Source of the DNA: Nomia melanderi
Lineage: Eukaryota; Arthropoda; Insecta; Hymenoptera; Halictidae
Assembly: GCF_051020985.1 (NCBI RefSeq)
Contig: NW_027475138.1
Span: forward strand, 1,922,001-1,986,000
DNA: 64,000 bases
Direction of reading: 5' to 3'
Part shown: piece by piece, positions 40,889 to 52,500 of the stretch
Layout of the letters: every line of letters begins with the position of its first letter
Numbering within the stretch: the first letter of the stretch is position 1
Position numbers and translations under genes: made by a program
Notes under the pieces: generated by a model
Database searches by the model: none
Seen by the model: the letters and a program-made list of their open reading frames with translations, nothing else
Told to the model about the DNA's origin: nothing

Positions 40889-41907
40889 GGGAATATCCAA
40901 TATATATCTGGTGATATCTCGGGTGCTATTAGAGATAGCGCAATAAACCAAAGTGAGTTATCTGCAGGAGGCCCTGGCGCCTGAAGCTGTGCAGCGGGAA
41001 CGACCTCGGACCACCAGGGGCCGAGAAAACCACCGTCTCGATGGGGCCGGACACTCTGGGTCAGGGAAAAATCCAATATATATGTGGTGATATCTCGGGT
41101 GCTATTACAGATAACGCAATAAATCAAAGTGCATTGTCTGTAGGAGGCCCTGGCGCATGAATCTGTGCAGCGGGGACGTCCTCGGACCGCCAGGGGCCGA
41201 GACAACGACCGTCTCATGGGGCCGGACACTCAGGGTCAGGGTAAAATCCAATATATATCTGGTGATATGTCGGGTGCTATTACAGATAGCGCAATAAATC
41301 AAAGTGCATTGTCTGTAGGAGGTCCTGGCGCATGAATCTGTGCAGCGGGAACGACCTCGGACCACCAGGGGCCGAGAAAAGCACAGTCTCATGGGGCCGG
41401 ACACTCAGGGTCAGGGTAAAATCCAATATATATCTGGTGATATCTCCGGTGCTATTAGAGATAGCGCAATAAACGAAAGTGAATTATCTGCAGGAGGCCC
41501 TGGCGCATGAATCTGTGCAGCGGGAACGACCTCGTACAACCAGGGGCCGAGAAAACCACAGTCTCATGGGGCCGGACACTCAGGGTCAGGGGAAAATCCA
41601 ATATATATCTGGTGATATCTCGGGTGCTATCAGAGATAGCGCAATAAACCAACGTGAATTATCTGCAGGAGGCCCTGGCGCATGAATGTGTGCAGCGGGA
41701 ACGACCTCGGACCACCAGGGGCCGAGAAATCGACCGTCTCATGGGGCCGGACACTCAGGGTCAGTGAAAAATCCAATATATATCTGGTGATATCTCGGGT
41801 GCTATTACAGATAGCGCAATAAATCAAAGTGCATTGTCTGTAGGAGGCCCTGGCGCATGAATCTGTGCAGCGGGAACGACCTCGGACCACCAGGGGCCGA
41901 GAAAACG
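40889..41907 (+). repeat. Third copy of the marker-monomer segment
   Basis: About 40,889-41,804 matches 38,438-39,353 at 2,451 bp, and 40,901-41,907 matches 44,752-45,758 at 3,851 bp. Private changes include TCTCCGGTGC, CTCGTACAACC and GGCCGGACGC. Confidence 0.77.
40951..41126 (+). repeat. 176-bp marker monomer, copy 3
   Basis: Same insertion (from 41,035) and linked changes, 2,451 bp after copy 2. Confidence 0.9.
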
Positions 41908-42055
41908 ACCGTCTCATGGGGCCGGACGCTCAGGGTCAGTGAAAAATCCAATATATATCTGCTGATATCTCGGGTGCTATTACAGATAGCGCAATAAATC
42001 AAAGTGCATTGTCTGTAGGAGGCCCTGGCGCATGAATCTGTGCAGCGGGAACGAC

Positions 42056-42076
42056 CTCGGACCACCAGGGGCCGAG
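42056..42076. other. Dyad 1 of the monomer (CTCGG/CCGAG)
   Basis: A perfect 5-bp inverted repeat with an 11-nt spacer, at monomer positions 55-75, shown here in the reference monomer. The arms are kept in many spacer variants (GGAACACCAGGGACC and GGACCTCCAGGGGCC forms) but are broken in units with CTCTG or CCACGG in the left arm. Whether it forms a structure in vivo is unknown. Confidence 0.75.
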
Positions 42077-42129
42077 AAAACCACAGTCTCATGGGGCCGG
42101 ACACTCAGGGTCAGGGGAAAATCCAATAT

Positions 42130-42143
42130 ATATCTGGTGATAT
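42130..42143. other. Dyad 2 of the monomer (ATATC-TGGT-GATAT)
   Basis: A 5-bp perfect inverted repeat with a 4-nt loop, at monomer positions 129-142. The frequent TGGT to TGCT change falls in the loop and leaves the stem intact, but the also-frequent TATATGTGG and TATAGATC variants each break one stem pair, so conservation is only partial. It overlaps the EcoRV site. Confidence 0.75.
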
Positions 42144-42144
42144 C
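42139..42144. other. EcoRV site present in most monomers
   Basis: GATATC occurs once per typical monomer at positions 138-143, so digestion should give a 175-bp ladder. It is lost in units reading GATATTTC, GATATGTC, GATATATCG or GACATC, including one class of the 4-mer at the right end, which would leave longer fragments there. Confidence 0.85.
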
Positions 42145-42150
42145 TCGGGT

Positions 42151-42165
42151 GCTATTAGAGATAGC
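42151..42165. other. Dyad 3 of the monomer (GCTAT-loop-ATAGC)
   Basis: A 5-bp perfect inverted repeat with a 5-nt loop, at monomer positions 150-164, 7 nt downstream of dyad 2. The commonest alternative states, TACAG and TAGAG, differ only in the loop, so most monomers keep the stem. Monomers reading GGTTATATT (for example near 849, 52,999, 55,099 and 55,274) lose it. Confidence 0.78.
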
Positions 42166-42187
42166 GCAATAAACCAAAGTGAATTAT

Positions 42188-42193
42188 CTGCAG
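42188..42193. other. PstI site diagnostic of type B monomers
   Basis: Type B monomers read GTGAATTATCTGCAGG and contain CTGCAG, while type A monomers read GTGCATTGTCTGTAGG and lack it. The example here is the B unit that follows the reference A monomer. The two types alternate irregularly through the window. Confidence 0.8.
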
Positions 42194-43862
42194 GAGGCCC
42201 TGGCGCATGAATCTGTGCAGCGGGAACGACCTCGGATCACCAGGGGCCGAGAAAACTACCGTCTCATGGGGCCGGATACTCAGGGTCAGTGAAAAATCCA
42301 ATATATATCTGCTGATATCTCGGGTGCTATTACAGATAGCGCAATAAATCAAAGTGCATTGTCTGTGGGAGGCCCTGGCGCATGAATCTGTGCAGCGGGA
42401 ACGACCTCGGACCACCAGGGGCCGAGAAAACCACAGTCTCATGGGGCCGGACACTCAGGGTCAGGGGAAAATTCAATATATATCTGGTGATAACTCGGGT
42501 GCTATTAGAGATAGCGCAATAAACCAAAGTGAATTATCTGCAGGAGGCCCTGGCGCATGATTCTGTGCAGCGGGAACGACCTCGGACCACCAGGGGCCGA
42601 GAAAACCACAGTCTCATGGGGCCGGACACTCAGGGTCAGGGGAAAATCCAATATATATCTGGTGATATCTCGGGTGCTATTGGAGATAGCGCAATAAACC
42701 ATAGTGAATTATCTGCAGGAGGCCCTGGCGCATGAATGTGTGCAGCGGGAACGACCTCGGACCACCAGGGGCCGAGAAAACCGCAGTCTCATGGGGCCGG
42801 ACACTCAGGGTCAGGGGAATATCCAATATATATCTGGTGATATCTCGGGTGCTATTAGAGATAGCGCAATAAATCAATGTGCATTGTCTGTAGGAGGCCC
42901 TGGCGCATGAATCTGTGCAGCGGGAACGACCTCGGAACACCAGGGACCGAGAAAACCACCGTCTCATGGGGCCGGACACTCAGGGTCAGTGAAAAATCCA
43001 ATATATATGTGGTGATATCTCGGGTGCTATTACAGATAGAGCAATAAATCAAAGTGCATTGTCTGTAGGAGGCCCTCGCGCATGAATCTGTGCAGCGGGA
43101 ACAACCTCGGACCACCAGGGGCCGAGAAAACCACAGTCTCATGGGGCCGGACACTCAGGGTCAGGGGAAAATCCAATATATATCTGGTGATATCTCGGGT
43201 GCTATTAGAGATAGCGCAATAAACCAAAGTGAATTATCTGCAGGAGGCCCTGGCGCATGAATCTGTGCAGCGGGAACGACCTCGGATCACCAGGGGCCGA
43301 GAAAACTACCGTCTCATGGGGCCGGATACTCAGGGTCAGTGAAAAATCCAATATATATCTGCTGATATCTCGGGTGCTATTACAGATAGCGCAATAAATC
43401 AAAGTGCATTGTCTGTAGGAGGCCCTGGCGCATGAATCTGTGCAGCGGGAACGACCTCGGACCACCAGGGGCCGAGAAAACCACAGTCTCATGGGGCCGG
43501 ACACTCAGGGTCAGGGGAAAATCCAATATATATCTGGTGATAACTCGGGTGCTATTAGAGATAGCGCAATAAACCAAAGTGAATTATCTGCAGGAGGCCC
43601 TGGCGCATGATTCTGTGCAGCGGGAACGACCTCGGACCACCAGGGGCCGAGAAAACTACCGTCTCATGGGGCCGGTCACTCAGGGTCAGTGAAAAATCCA
43701 ATATATATCTGCTGATATCTCGGGTGCTATTAGAGATAGCGCAATAAACCAAAGTGAATTATCTGCAGGAGGCCCTGGCGCATGAATCTGTGCAGCGGGA
43801 ACGACCTCGGACCACCAGGGGCCGAAAAAACCACAGTCTCATGGGGCCGGACACTCAGGGTC

Positions 43863-45758
43863 AGGGGAATATCCAATATATATCTGGTGATATCTCGGGT
43901 GCTATTAGAGATAGCGCAATAAATCAATGTGCATTGTCTGTAGGAGGCCCTGGCGCATGAATCTGTGCAGCGGGAACGACCTCGGAACACCAGGGACCGA
44001 GAAAACCACCGTCTCATGGGGCCGGACACTCAGGGTCAGTGAAAAATCCAATATATATGTGGTGATATCTCGGGTGCTATTACAGATAGAGCAATAAATC
44101 AAAGTTCATTGTCTGTAGGAGGCCCTCGCGCATGAATCTGTGCAGCGGGAACAACCTCGGACCACCAGGGGCCGAGAAAACCACAGTCTCATGGGGCCGG
44201 ACACTCAGGGTCAGGGGAAAATCCAATATATATCTGGTGATATCTCGGGTGCTATTAGAGATAGCGCAATAAACCAAAGTGAATTATCTGCAGGAGGCCC
44301 TGGCGCATGAATCTGTGCAGCGGGAACGACCTCGGATCACCAGGGGCCGAGAAAACTACCGTCTCATGGGGCCGGATACTCAGGGTCAGGGGAAAATCCA
44401 ATATAGATCTGGTGATATCTCGGGTTCTATTACAGATAGGGCAATAAATCAAAGTGCATTGTCTGTAGGAGGCCCTGGCGCATGAATCTGTGCAGCGGGA
44501 ACGACCTCGGACCACCAGGGGCCGAGAAAACCACAGTCTCATGGGGCCGGACACTCAGGGTCAGGGAAAAATCCAATATATATCTGGTGATATCTCGGGC
44601 GCTATTAGAGATAGCGCAATAAACCAAAGTGAATTATCTGCAGGAGGCCCTGGCGCATGAATCTGTGCAGCGGGAACGACCTCGGACCACCAGGGGCCGA
44701 GAAAACCACCGTCTCATGGGGTCGGACACTCAGGGTCAGGGAAAAATCCAATATATATCTGGTGATATCTCGGGTGCTATTAGAGATAGCGCAATAAACC
44801 AAAGTGAGTTATCTGCAGGAGGCCCTGGCGCCTGAAGCTGTGCAGCGGGAACGACCTCGGACCACCAGGGGCCGAGAAAACCACCGTCTCGATGGGGCCG
44901 GACACTCTGGGTCAGGGAAAAATCCAATATATATGTGGTGATATCTCGGGTGCTATTACAGATAACGCAATAAATCAAAGTGCATTGTCTGTAGGAGGCC
45001 CTGGCGCATGAATCTGTGCAGCGGGGACGTGCTCGGACCGCCAGGGGCCGAGACAACGACCGTCTCATGGGGCCGGACACTCAGGGTCAGGGTAAAATCC
45101 AATATATATCTGGTGATATGTCGGGTGCTATTACAGATAACGCAATAAATCAAAGTGCATTGTCTGTAGGAGGTCCTGGCGCATGAATCTGTGCAGCGGG
45201 AACGACCTCGGACCACCAGGGGCCGAGAAAAGCACAGTCTCATGGGGCCGGACACTCAGGGTCAGGGTAAAATCCAATATATATCTGGTGATATCTCGGG
45301 TGCTATTAGAGATAGCGCAATAAACCAAAGTGAATTATCTGCAGGAGGCCCTGGCGCATGAATCTGTGCAGCGGGAACGACCTCGGACCACCAGGGGCCG
45401 AGAAAACCACAGTCTCATGGGGCCGGACACTCAGGGTCAGGGGAAAATCCAATATATATCTGGTGATATCTCGGGTGCTATCAGAGATAGCGCAATAAAC
45501 CAACGTGAATTATCTGCAGGAGGCCCTGGCGCATGAATGTGTGCAGCGGGAACGACCTCGGACCACCAGGGGCCGAGAAATCGACCGTCTCATGGGGCCG
45601 GACACTCAGGGTCAGTGAAAAATCCAATATATATCTGGTGATATCTCGGGTGCTATTACAGATAGCGCAATAAATCAAAGTGCATTGTCTGTAGGAGGCC
45701 CTGGCGCATGAATCTGTGCAGCGGGAACGACCTCGGACCACCAGGGGCCGAGAAAACC
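43863..45758 (+). repeat. Fourth copy of the marker-monomer segment
   Basis: About 43,863-45,656 matches 34,760-36,553 at 9,103 bp (52 monomers plus three inserted bases, one for each 176-bp marker monomer in between). The flanks resemble copy 1 more than copies 2 and 3 on the left side and copy 3 on the right side, so it is a recombinant. Confidence 0.77.
44802..44977 (+). repeat. 176-bp marker monomer, copy 4
   Basis: Same insertion (from 44,886) and linked changes, 3,851 bp after copy 3. Confidence 0.9.
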
Positions 45759-45851
45759 ACAGTCTCATGGGGCCGGACACTCAGGGTCAGGGAAAATCCA
45801 ATATATATCTGGTGATATCTCGGGTGCTATTAGAGATAGCGCAATAAATCA
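45678..45851 (+). repeat. 174-bp monomer (A-run deletion)
   Basis: Reads CAGGGAAAATCC near 45,788, one base shorter than CAGGGAAAAATCC. I found no second copy. Confidence 0.83.
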
Positions 45852-47601
45852 AAGTGCATTGTCTGTAGGAGGCCCTGGCGCATGAATCTGTGCAGCGGGA
45901 ACGACCTCGGAACACCAGGGACCGAGAAAACCACCGTCTCATGGGGCCGGACTCTCAGGGTCAGTGAAAAATCCAATATATATGTGGTGATATCTCGGGT
46001 GCTATTACAGATAGCGCAATAAATCAAAGTGCATTGTCTGTAGGAGACCCTGGCGCATGAACCTGTGCAGCGGGAACGACCTCGGACCACCAGGGGCCGA
46101 GAAAACGACCGTCTCATGGGGCCAGACGCTCAGGGTCAGTGAAAAATCCAATATATATCTGGTGATATCTCGAGTGCTATTAGAGACAGCGCAATAAAAC
46201 AAAGTGAATTATCTGCAGGAGGCCCTGGCGCATGAATCTGTGCAACGGGAACGACCGCGGACCACCAGGGGCCGAGAAAACCACAGTCTCATGGGGCCGG
46301 ACACTCAGGGTCAGGGGAAAATCCAATATATATCTGGTGATATCTCGGGTGCTATTAGATACAGCGCAATAAACCAAAGTGAATTATCTGCAGGAGGCCC
46401 TGGCGCATGAATCTGGGCAGCGGGAACGACCTCGGACCACCAGGGGCCGAGAAAACCACAGTCTAATGGGGCCGGGCACTCAGGGTCAGGGGAAAATCCA
46501 ATATATATCTGGTGATATCTCGGGTGCTATTAGAGATAGCGCAATAAACCAAAGTGAATTATCTGCAGGAGGCCCTGGCGCATGCATCTGTCCAGCGGGA
46601 ACGACCTCGGACCACCAGGGGCCGAGAAAACCACCGTCTCATGGGGCTGGACACTCAGGGTGAGGGTAATATCCAATATATATCTGGTGATATCTCGGGT
46701 GCTATTACAGATAGCGCAATAAATCAAAGTGCATTGTCTGTAGGAGGCCCTGGCGCATGAATCTGTGCAGCGGGAACGACCTCGGACCACCAGGGGCCGA
46801 GAAAACCACCGTCTCATGGGGCCGGACACTCAGGGTCAGGGAAAAATCCAATATATATCTGGTGATATCTCGGGTGCTATTACACATAGCGCAATAAATC
46901 GAAGTGCATTGTGTGTAGGAGACCCTGGCGCATGAACCTGTGCAGCGGGAACGACCTCGGACCACCAGGGGCCGAGAAAACGACCGTCTCATGGGGCCGG
47001 ACGCTCAGGGTCAGTGAAAAATCCAATATATATCTGGTGATATCTCGGGTGCTATTACAGATAGCGCAATAAATCAAAGTGCATTGTCTGTAGGAGGCCC
47101 TGGCGCATGAATCTGTGAAGCGGCAACGACCTCTGACCACCAGGGGCCGAGAAAACCACAGTCTCATGGGGCCGGACACTCAGGGTCAGGGGAAAATCCA
47201 GTATATATCTGGTGATATCACGGGTGCTATTAGAGATAGCGCAATAAACCAAAGTGAATTATCTGCAGGAGGCCCTGGCGCATGAATCTGTGCAGCGGGA
47301 ACGACCTCGGACCACCAGGGGCCGAAAAAACCACAGTCTCATGGGGCCGGATACTCAGGGTCAGGGGAAAATCCAATAAAGATCTGGTGATATCTCGGGT
47401 GCTATTACAGATAGCGCAATAAATCAAAGTGCATTGTCTGTAGGAGGCCCTGGCGCATGAATCTGTGCAGCGGGAACGACCTCGGACCACCAGGGGCCGA
47501 GACAACCACCGTCTCATGGGGCCGGACACTCAGGGTCAGGGAAAAATCAAAAATATATCTGGTGATATCTCGGCTGCTATTACAGATAGCGCAATAAATC
47601 A

Positions 47602-47775
47602 AAGTGCATTGTCTGTAGGAGGCCCTGGCGCATGAATCTGTGAAGCGGCAACGACCTCGGACCACCAGGGATAAGAAAACCACAGTCTCATGTGGCCGGA
47701 CACTCAGGGTCAGGGCAAAATCCAATATATATCTGGTGATATCTCGGGTGCTATTAGAGATAGCGCAATAAACCA
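47602..47775 (+). repeat. 174-bp monomer with CCAGGGATAAG, copy 1
   Basis: GGACCACCAGGGATAAGAAAA replaces the usual GGGGCCGAG stretch and is one base shorter; dyad 1 is destroyed. The same change occurs at 50,053-50,226 and 52,327-52,500. Confidence 0.85.
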
Positions 47776-47951
47776 AAATGAATTATATGCAGGAGGCCCT
47801 GGCGCATGAATGTGTGCAGCGGGAACGACCTCGGACCACCAGGGGCCGAGAAAACCACCGTCTCATGGGGCCGGACACTCAGGGTCAGGGAAAAATGCTA
47901 TATATATCTGGTGATATTGTCGGGTGCTATTACAGATAGCGCAATAAATCA
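47776..47951 (+). repeat. 176-bp monomer with GATATTGTCGGG, first of an adjacent pair
   Basis: One T longer than the GATATGTCGGG variant, with AATGCTATATATATC upstream. The next monomer has the same state, a single-monomer tandem duplication. Confidence 0.83.
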
Positions 47952-48127
47952 AAGTGCATTGTCTGGAGGAGGCCCTGGCGCATGAATCTGGGCAGCGGGA
48001 ACGACCTCGGACCACCAGGGGCCCAGAAAACCACCGTCTCATGGGGCCGGACACTCAGGGTCAGGGAAAAATGCTATATATATCTGGTGATATTGTCGGG
48101 TGCTATTACAGATAGCGCAATAAATCA
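47952..48127 (+). repeat. 176-bp monomer with GATATTGTCGGG, second of an adjacent pair
   Basis: Carries the same insertion as the preceding unit; it differs mainly by CTGGGCAGCGGG and GGGGCCCAG. Confidence 0.83.
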
Positions 48128-50052
48128 AAGTGCATTGTCTGGAGGAGGCACTGGCGCATGAATCTGGGCAGCGGGAACGACCTCGGACCACCAGGGGCCG
48201 AGAAAACCACAGTCTCATGGGGCCGGACACTCAGGGTCAGGGGAAAATCCAATATATATCTGGTGATATCTCGGGTGCTATTAGATACAGCGGAATAAAC
48301 CAAAGTGAATTATCTGCAGGAGGCCCTGGCGCATGAATCTGGGCAGCGGGAACGACCTCGGACCACCAGGGGCCGAGAAAACCACAGTCTAATGGGGCCG
48401 GACACTCAGGGTCAGTGAAAAATCCAATATATATCTGGTGATATCTCGGGTGCTATTACAGATAGCGCAATAAATCAAAGGGCATTGTCTGTAGGAGGCC
48501 CTGGCGCATGAATCTGTGCAGCGGGAACGACCTCGGACCCCCAGGGGCCGAGAAAACCACAGTCTCATGGGGCCGGACACTCAGGGTCAGCGTAAAATCC
48601 AATATATATCTGGTGATATCTCGGGTGCTATTACAGATAGCGCAATAAACCATAGTGAATTATCTGCAGGAGGCCCTGGCGCATGAATCTGTGCAGCGGG
48701 AACGACCTCGGACCACCAGGGGCCGAAAAAACCACAGTCTCATGGGGCCGGATACTCAGGGTCAGGGGAAAATCCAATAAAGATCTGGTGATATCTCGGG
48801 TGCTATTACAGATAGCGCAATAAATCAAAGTGCATTGTCTGTAGGAGGCCCTGGCGCATGAACCTGTGCAGCGGGAACGACCTCGGACCACCAGGGGCCG
48901 AGAAAACCACAGTCTCATGGGGCCGGACACTCAGGGTCAGGGGAAAATCCAATATATATCTCGTGATATCTCGGGTGCTATTAGAGATAGCGCAATAAAC
49001 CAAAGTGAATTATCTGCAGGAGGCCCTGGCGCATGCATCTGTCCAGCGGGAACGACCTCGGACCACCAGGGGCCGAGAAAACCACCGTCTCATGGGGCTG
49101 GACACTCAGGGTGAGGGTAATATCCAATATATATCTGGTGATATCTCGGGTGCTATTACAGATAGCGCAATAAATCAAAGTGCATTGTCTGTAGGAGGCC
49201 CTGGCGCATGAATCTGTGCAGCGGGAACGACCTCGGAACACAAGGGGCCGAGAAAACCACCGTCTCATGGGGCAGGACACTCAGGGTCAGTGAAAAATCC
49301 AATATATATCTGGTGATATCTCGGGTGCTATTACACATAGCGCAATAAATCAAAGTGCATTGTGTGTAGGAGACCCTGGCGCATGAACCTGTGCAGCGGG
49401 AACGACCTCGGACCACCAGGGGCCGAGAAAACGACCGTCTCATGGGGCCGGACGCTCAGGGTCAGTGAAAAATCCAATATATATCTGGTGATATCTCGGG
49501 TGCTATTACAGATAGCGCAATAAATCAAAGTGCATTGTCTGTAGGAGGCCCTGGCGCATGAATCTGTGAAGCGGCAACGACCTCTGACCACCAGGGGCCG
49601 AGAAAACCACAGTCTCATGGGGCCGGACACTCAGGGTCAGGGGAAAATCCAGTATATATCTGGTGATATCACGGGTGCTATTAGAGATAGCGCAATAAAC
49701 CAAAGTGAATTATCTGCAGGAGGCCCTGGCGCATGAATCTGTGCAGCAGGAACGACCTCGGACCACCAGGGGCCGAAAAAACCACAGTCTCATGGGGCCA
49801 GATACTCAGGGTCAGGGGAAAATCCAATATATATCTGGTGATATCTCGGGTGCTATTACAGATAGCGCAATAAATCAAAGTGCATTGTCTGTAGGAGGCC
49901 CTGGCGCATGAATCTGTGCAGCGGGAACGTCCTCGGACCACCAGGGGCCGAGACAACCACCGTCTCATGGGGCCGGACACTCAGGGTCAGGGAAAAATCA
50001 AAAATATATCTGGTGATATCTCGGGTGCTATTACAGATAGCGCAATAAATCA

Positions 50053-50226
50053 AAGTGCATTGTCTGTAGGAGGCCCTGGCGCATGAATCTGTGAAGCGGC
50101 AACGACCTCGGACCACCAGGGATAAGAAAACCACAGTCTCATGGGGCCGGACACTCAGGGAAAGGGCAAAATCCAATATATATCTGGTGATATCTCGGGT
50201 GCTATTAGAGATAGCGCAATAAACCA
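50053..50226 (+). repeat. 174-bp monomer with CCAGGGATAAG, copy 2
   Basis: Same deletion and substitutions as copy 1, with GGGAAAGGGC added downstream (near 50,159). Confidence 0.85.
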
Positions 50227-52326
50227 AAGTGAATTATATGCAGGAGGCCCTGGCGCATGAATCTGTGCAGCGGGAACGACCTCGGACCACCAGGGGCCGA
50301 GAAAACCACCGTCTCATGGGGCCGGACACTCAGGGTCAGGGAAAAATGCTATATATATCTGGTGATATGTCGGGTGCTATTACAGATAGCGCAATAAATC
50401 AAAGTGCATTGTCTGGAGGTGGCACTGGCGCATGAATCTGGGCAGCGGGAACGACCTCGGACCACCAGGGGCCGAGAAAACCACAGTCTCATGGGGCCGG
50501 ACACTCAGGGTCAGGGGAAAATCCAATATATATCTGGTGATATCTCGGGTGCTATTACAGATAGCGCAATAAATCAAAGGGCATTGTCTGTAGGAGGCCC
50601 TGGCGCATGAATCTGTGCAGCGGGAACGACCTCGGACCCCCAGGGGCCGAGAAAACCACAGTCTCATGGGGCCGGACACTCAGGGTCAGGGGAAAATCCA
50701 ATATATATCTGGTGATATCTCGGGTGCTAATAGAGATAGCGCAATAAACCAAAGTGAATTATCTGCAGGAGGCCCTAGCGCATGTATCTGTGCAGCGGGA
50801 ACGTCCTCGGACCTCCAGGGGCCGAGACAACCACCGTCTCATGGGGCCGGACACTCAGGGTCAGCGTAAAATCCAATATATATCTGGTGATATCTCGGGT
50901 GCTATTACAGATAGCGCAATAAACCATAGTGAATTATCTGCAGGAGGCCCTGGCGCATGAATCTGTGCAGCGGGAACGACCTCGGACCACCAGGGGCCGA
51001 AAAAACCACAGTCTCATGGGGCCGGATACTCAGGGTCAGGGGAAAATCCAATAAAGATCTGGTGATATCTCGGGTGCTATTACAGATAGCGCAATAAATC
51101 AAAGTGCATTGTCTGTAGGAGGCCCTGGCGCATGAACCTGTGCAGCGGGAACGACCTCGGACCACCAGGGGCCGAGAAAACCACAGTCTCATGGGGCCGG
51201 ACACTCAGGGTCAGGGGAAAATCCAATATATATCTCGTGATATCTCGGGTGCTATTAGAGATAGCGCAATAAACCAAAGTGAATTATCTGCAGGAGGCCC
51301 TGGCGCATGCATCTGTCCAGCGGGAACGACCTCGGACCACCAGGGGCCGAGAAAACCACCGTCTCATGGGGCTGGACACTCAGGGTGAGGGTAATATCCA
51401 ATATATATCTGGTGATATCTCGGGTGCTATTACAGATAGCGCAATAAATCAAAGTGCATTGTCTGTAGGAGGCCCTGGCGCATGAATCTGTGCAGCGGGA
51501 ACGACCTCGGAACACAAGGGGCCGAGAAAACCACCGTCTCATGGGGCAGGACACTCAGGTTCAGTGAAAAATCCAATATATATCTGGTGATATCTCGGGT
51601 GCTATTACACATAGCGCAATAAATCAAAGTGCATTGTGTGTAGGAGACCCTGGCGCATGAACCTGTGCAGCGGGAACGACCTCGGACCACCAGGGGCCGA
51701 GAAAACGACCGTCTCATGGGGCCGGACGCTCAGGGTCAGTGAAAAATCCAATATATATCTGGTGATATCTCGGGTGCTATTACAGATAGCGCAATAAATC
51801 AAAGTGCATTGTCTGTAGGAGGCCCTGGCGCATGAATCTGTGAAGCGGCAACGACCTCTGACCACCAGGGGCCGAGAAAACCACAGTCTCATGGGGCCGG
51901 ACACTCAGGGTCAGGGGAAAATCCAGTATATATCTGGTGATATCACGGGTGCTATTAGAGATAGCGCAATAAACCAAAGTGAATTATCTGCAGGAGGCCC
52001 TGGCGCATGAATCTGTGCAGCGGGAACGACCTCGGACCACCAGGGGCCGAAAAAACCTCAGTCTCATGGGGCCAGATACTCAGGGTCAGGGGAAAATCCA
52101 ATATATATCTGGTGATATCTCGGGTGCTATTACAGATAGCGCAATAAATCAAAGTGCATTGTCTGTAGGAGGCCCTGGCGCATGAATCTGTGCAGCGGGA
52201 ACGACCTCGGACCACCAGGGGCCGAGACAACCACCGTCTCATGGGGCCGGACACTCAGGGTCAGGGAAAAATCAAAAATATATCTGGTGATATCTCGGGT
52301 GCTATTACAGATAGCGCAATAAATCA

Positions 52327-52500
52327 AAGTGCATTGTCTGTAGGAGGCCCTGGCGCATGAATCTGTGAAGCGGCAACGACCTCGGACCACCAGGGATAAG
52401 AAAACCACAGTCTCATGGGGCCGGACACTCAGGGAAAGGGCAAAATCCAATATATATCTGGTGATATCTCGGGTGCTATTAGAGATAGCGCAATAAACCA
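52327..52500 (+). repeat. 174-bp monomer with CCAGGGATAAG, copy 3
   Basis: Same deletion as copies 1 and 2. It shares GGGAAAGGGC with copy 2, so it descends from it through the 13-mer duplication. Confidence 0.85.

Larger units (their letters stand above)
42002..42176 (+). repeat. Reference 175-bp monomer (type A, near consensus)
   Basis: Chosen as a representative unit that carries almost only majority variants. In order it has the A-type tract GTGCATTGTCTGTAGG, a GC-rich middle with CAGCGGGAACGACCTCGG and CCAGGGGCCGAG, the block GGGGCCGGACACTCAGGG, then AATCCAATATATATC, the EcoRV site GATATC, and the hairpin GCTAT-TAGAG-ATAGC. Eight CpG sites are present; units with ACCGTCTC instead of ACAGTCTC have nine. 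The GC-rich part is about 63% GC and the AT-rich part about 37% by hand count of the consensus. Confidence 0.93.
42060..44388 (+). repeat. 6-monomer tandem duplication (1,050 bp) with an overwritten middle
   Basis: About 42,060-43,109 and 43,110-44,388 match at 1,050 bp. Shared states are GGTGATAACTCGGG, CATGATTCTGTG, ATCAATGTGC and GATAGAGCAATAAATC. About 42,600-42,860 and 43,650-43,910 differ at many linked sites (ACTACCG, GGTCACTC and CTGCTGAT in the second copy), which suggests gene conversion after the duplication. Confidence 0.75.
46475..48020 (+). repeat. 1.5-kb segment duplicated at 48,926-50,470
   Basis: Matches at 2,451 bp (2,450 after the extra T near 47,918). Shared markers are CTGTCCAGCGGG, GGGTGAGGGTAATATCC, TTACACATAGCGC, GTGTGTAGGAG, CTGTGAAGCGGC, GATATCACGGG, ATCAAAAATATATC and CCAGGGATAAG. 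A third copy starts near 51,200. Confidence 0.78.
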
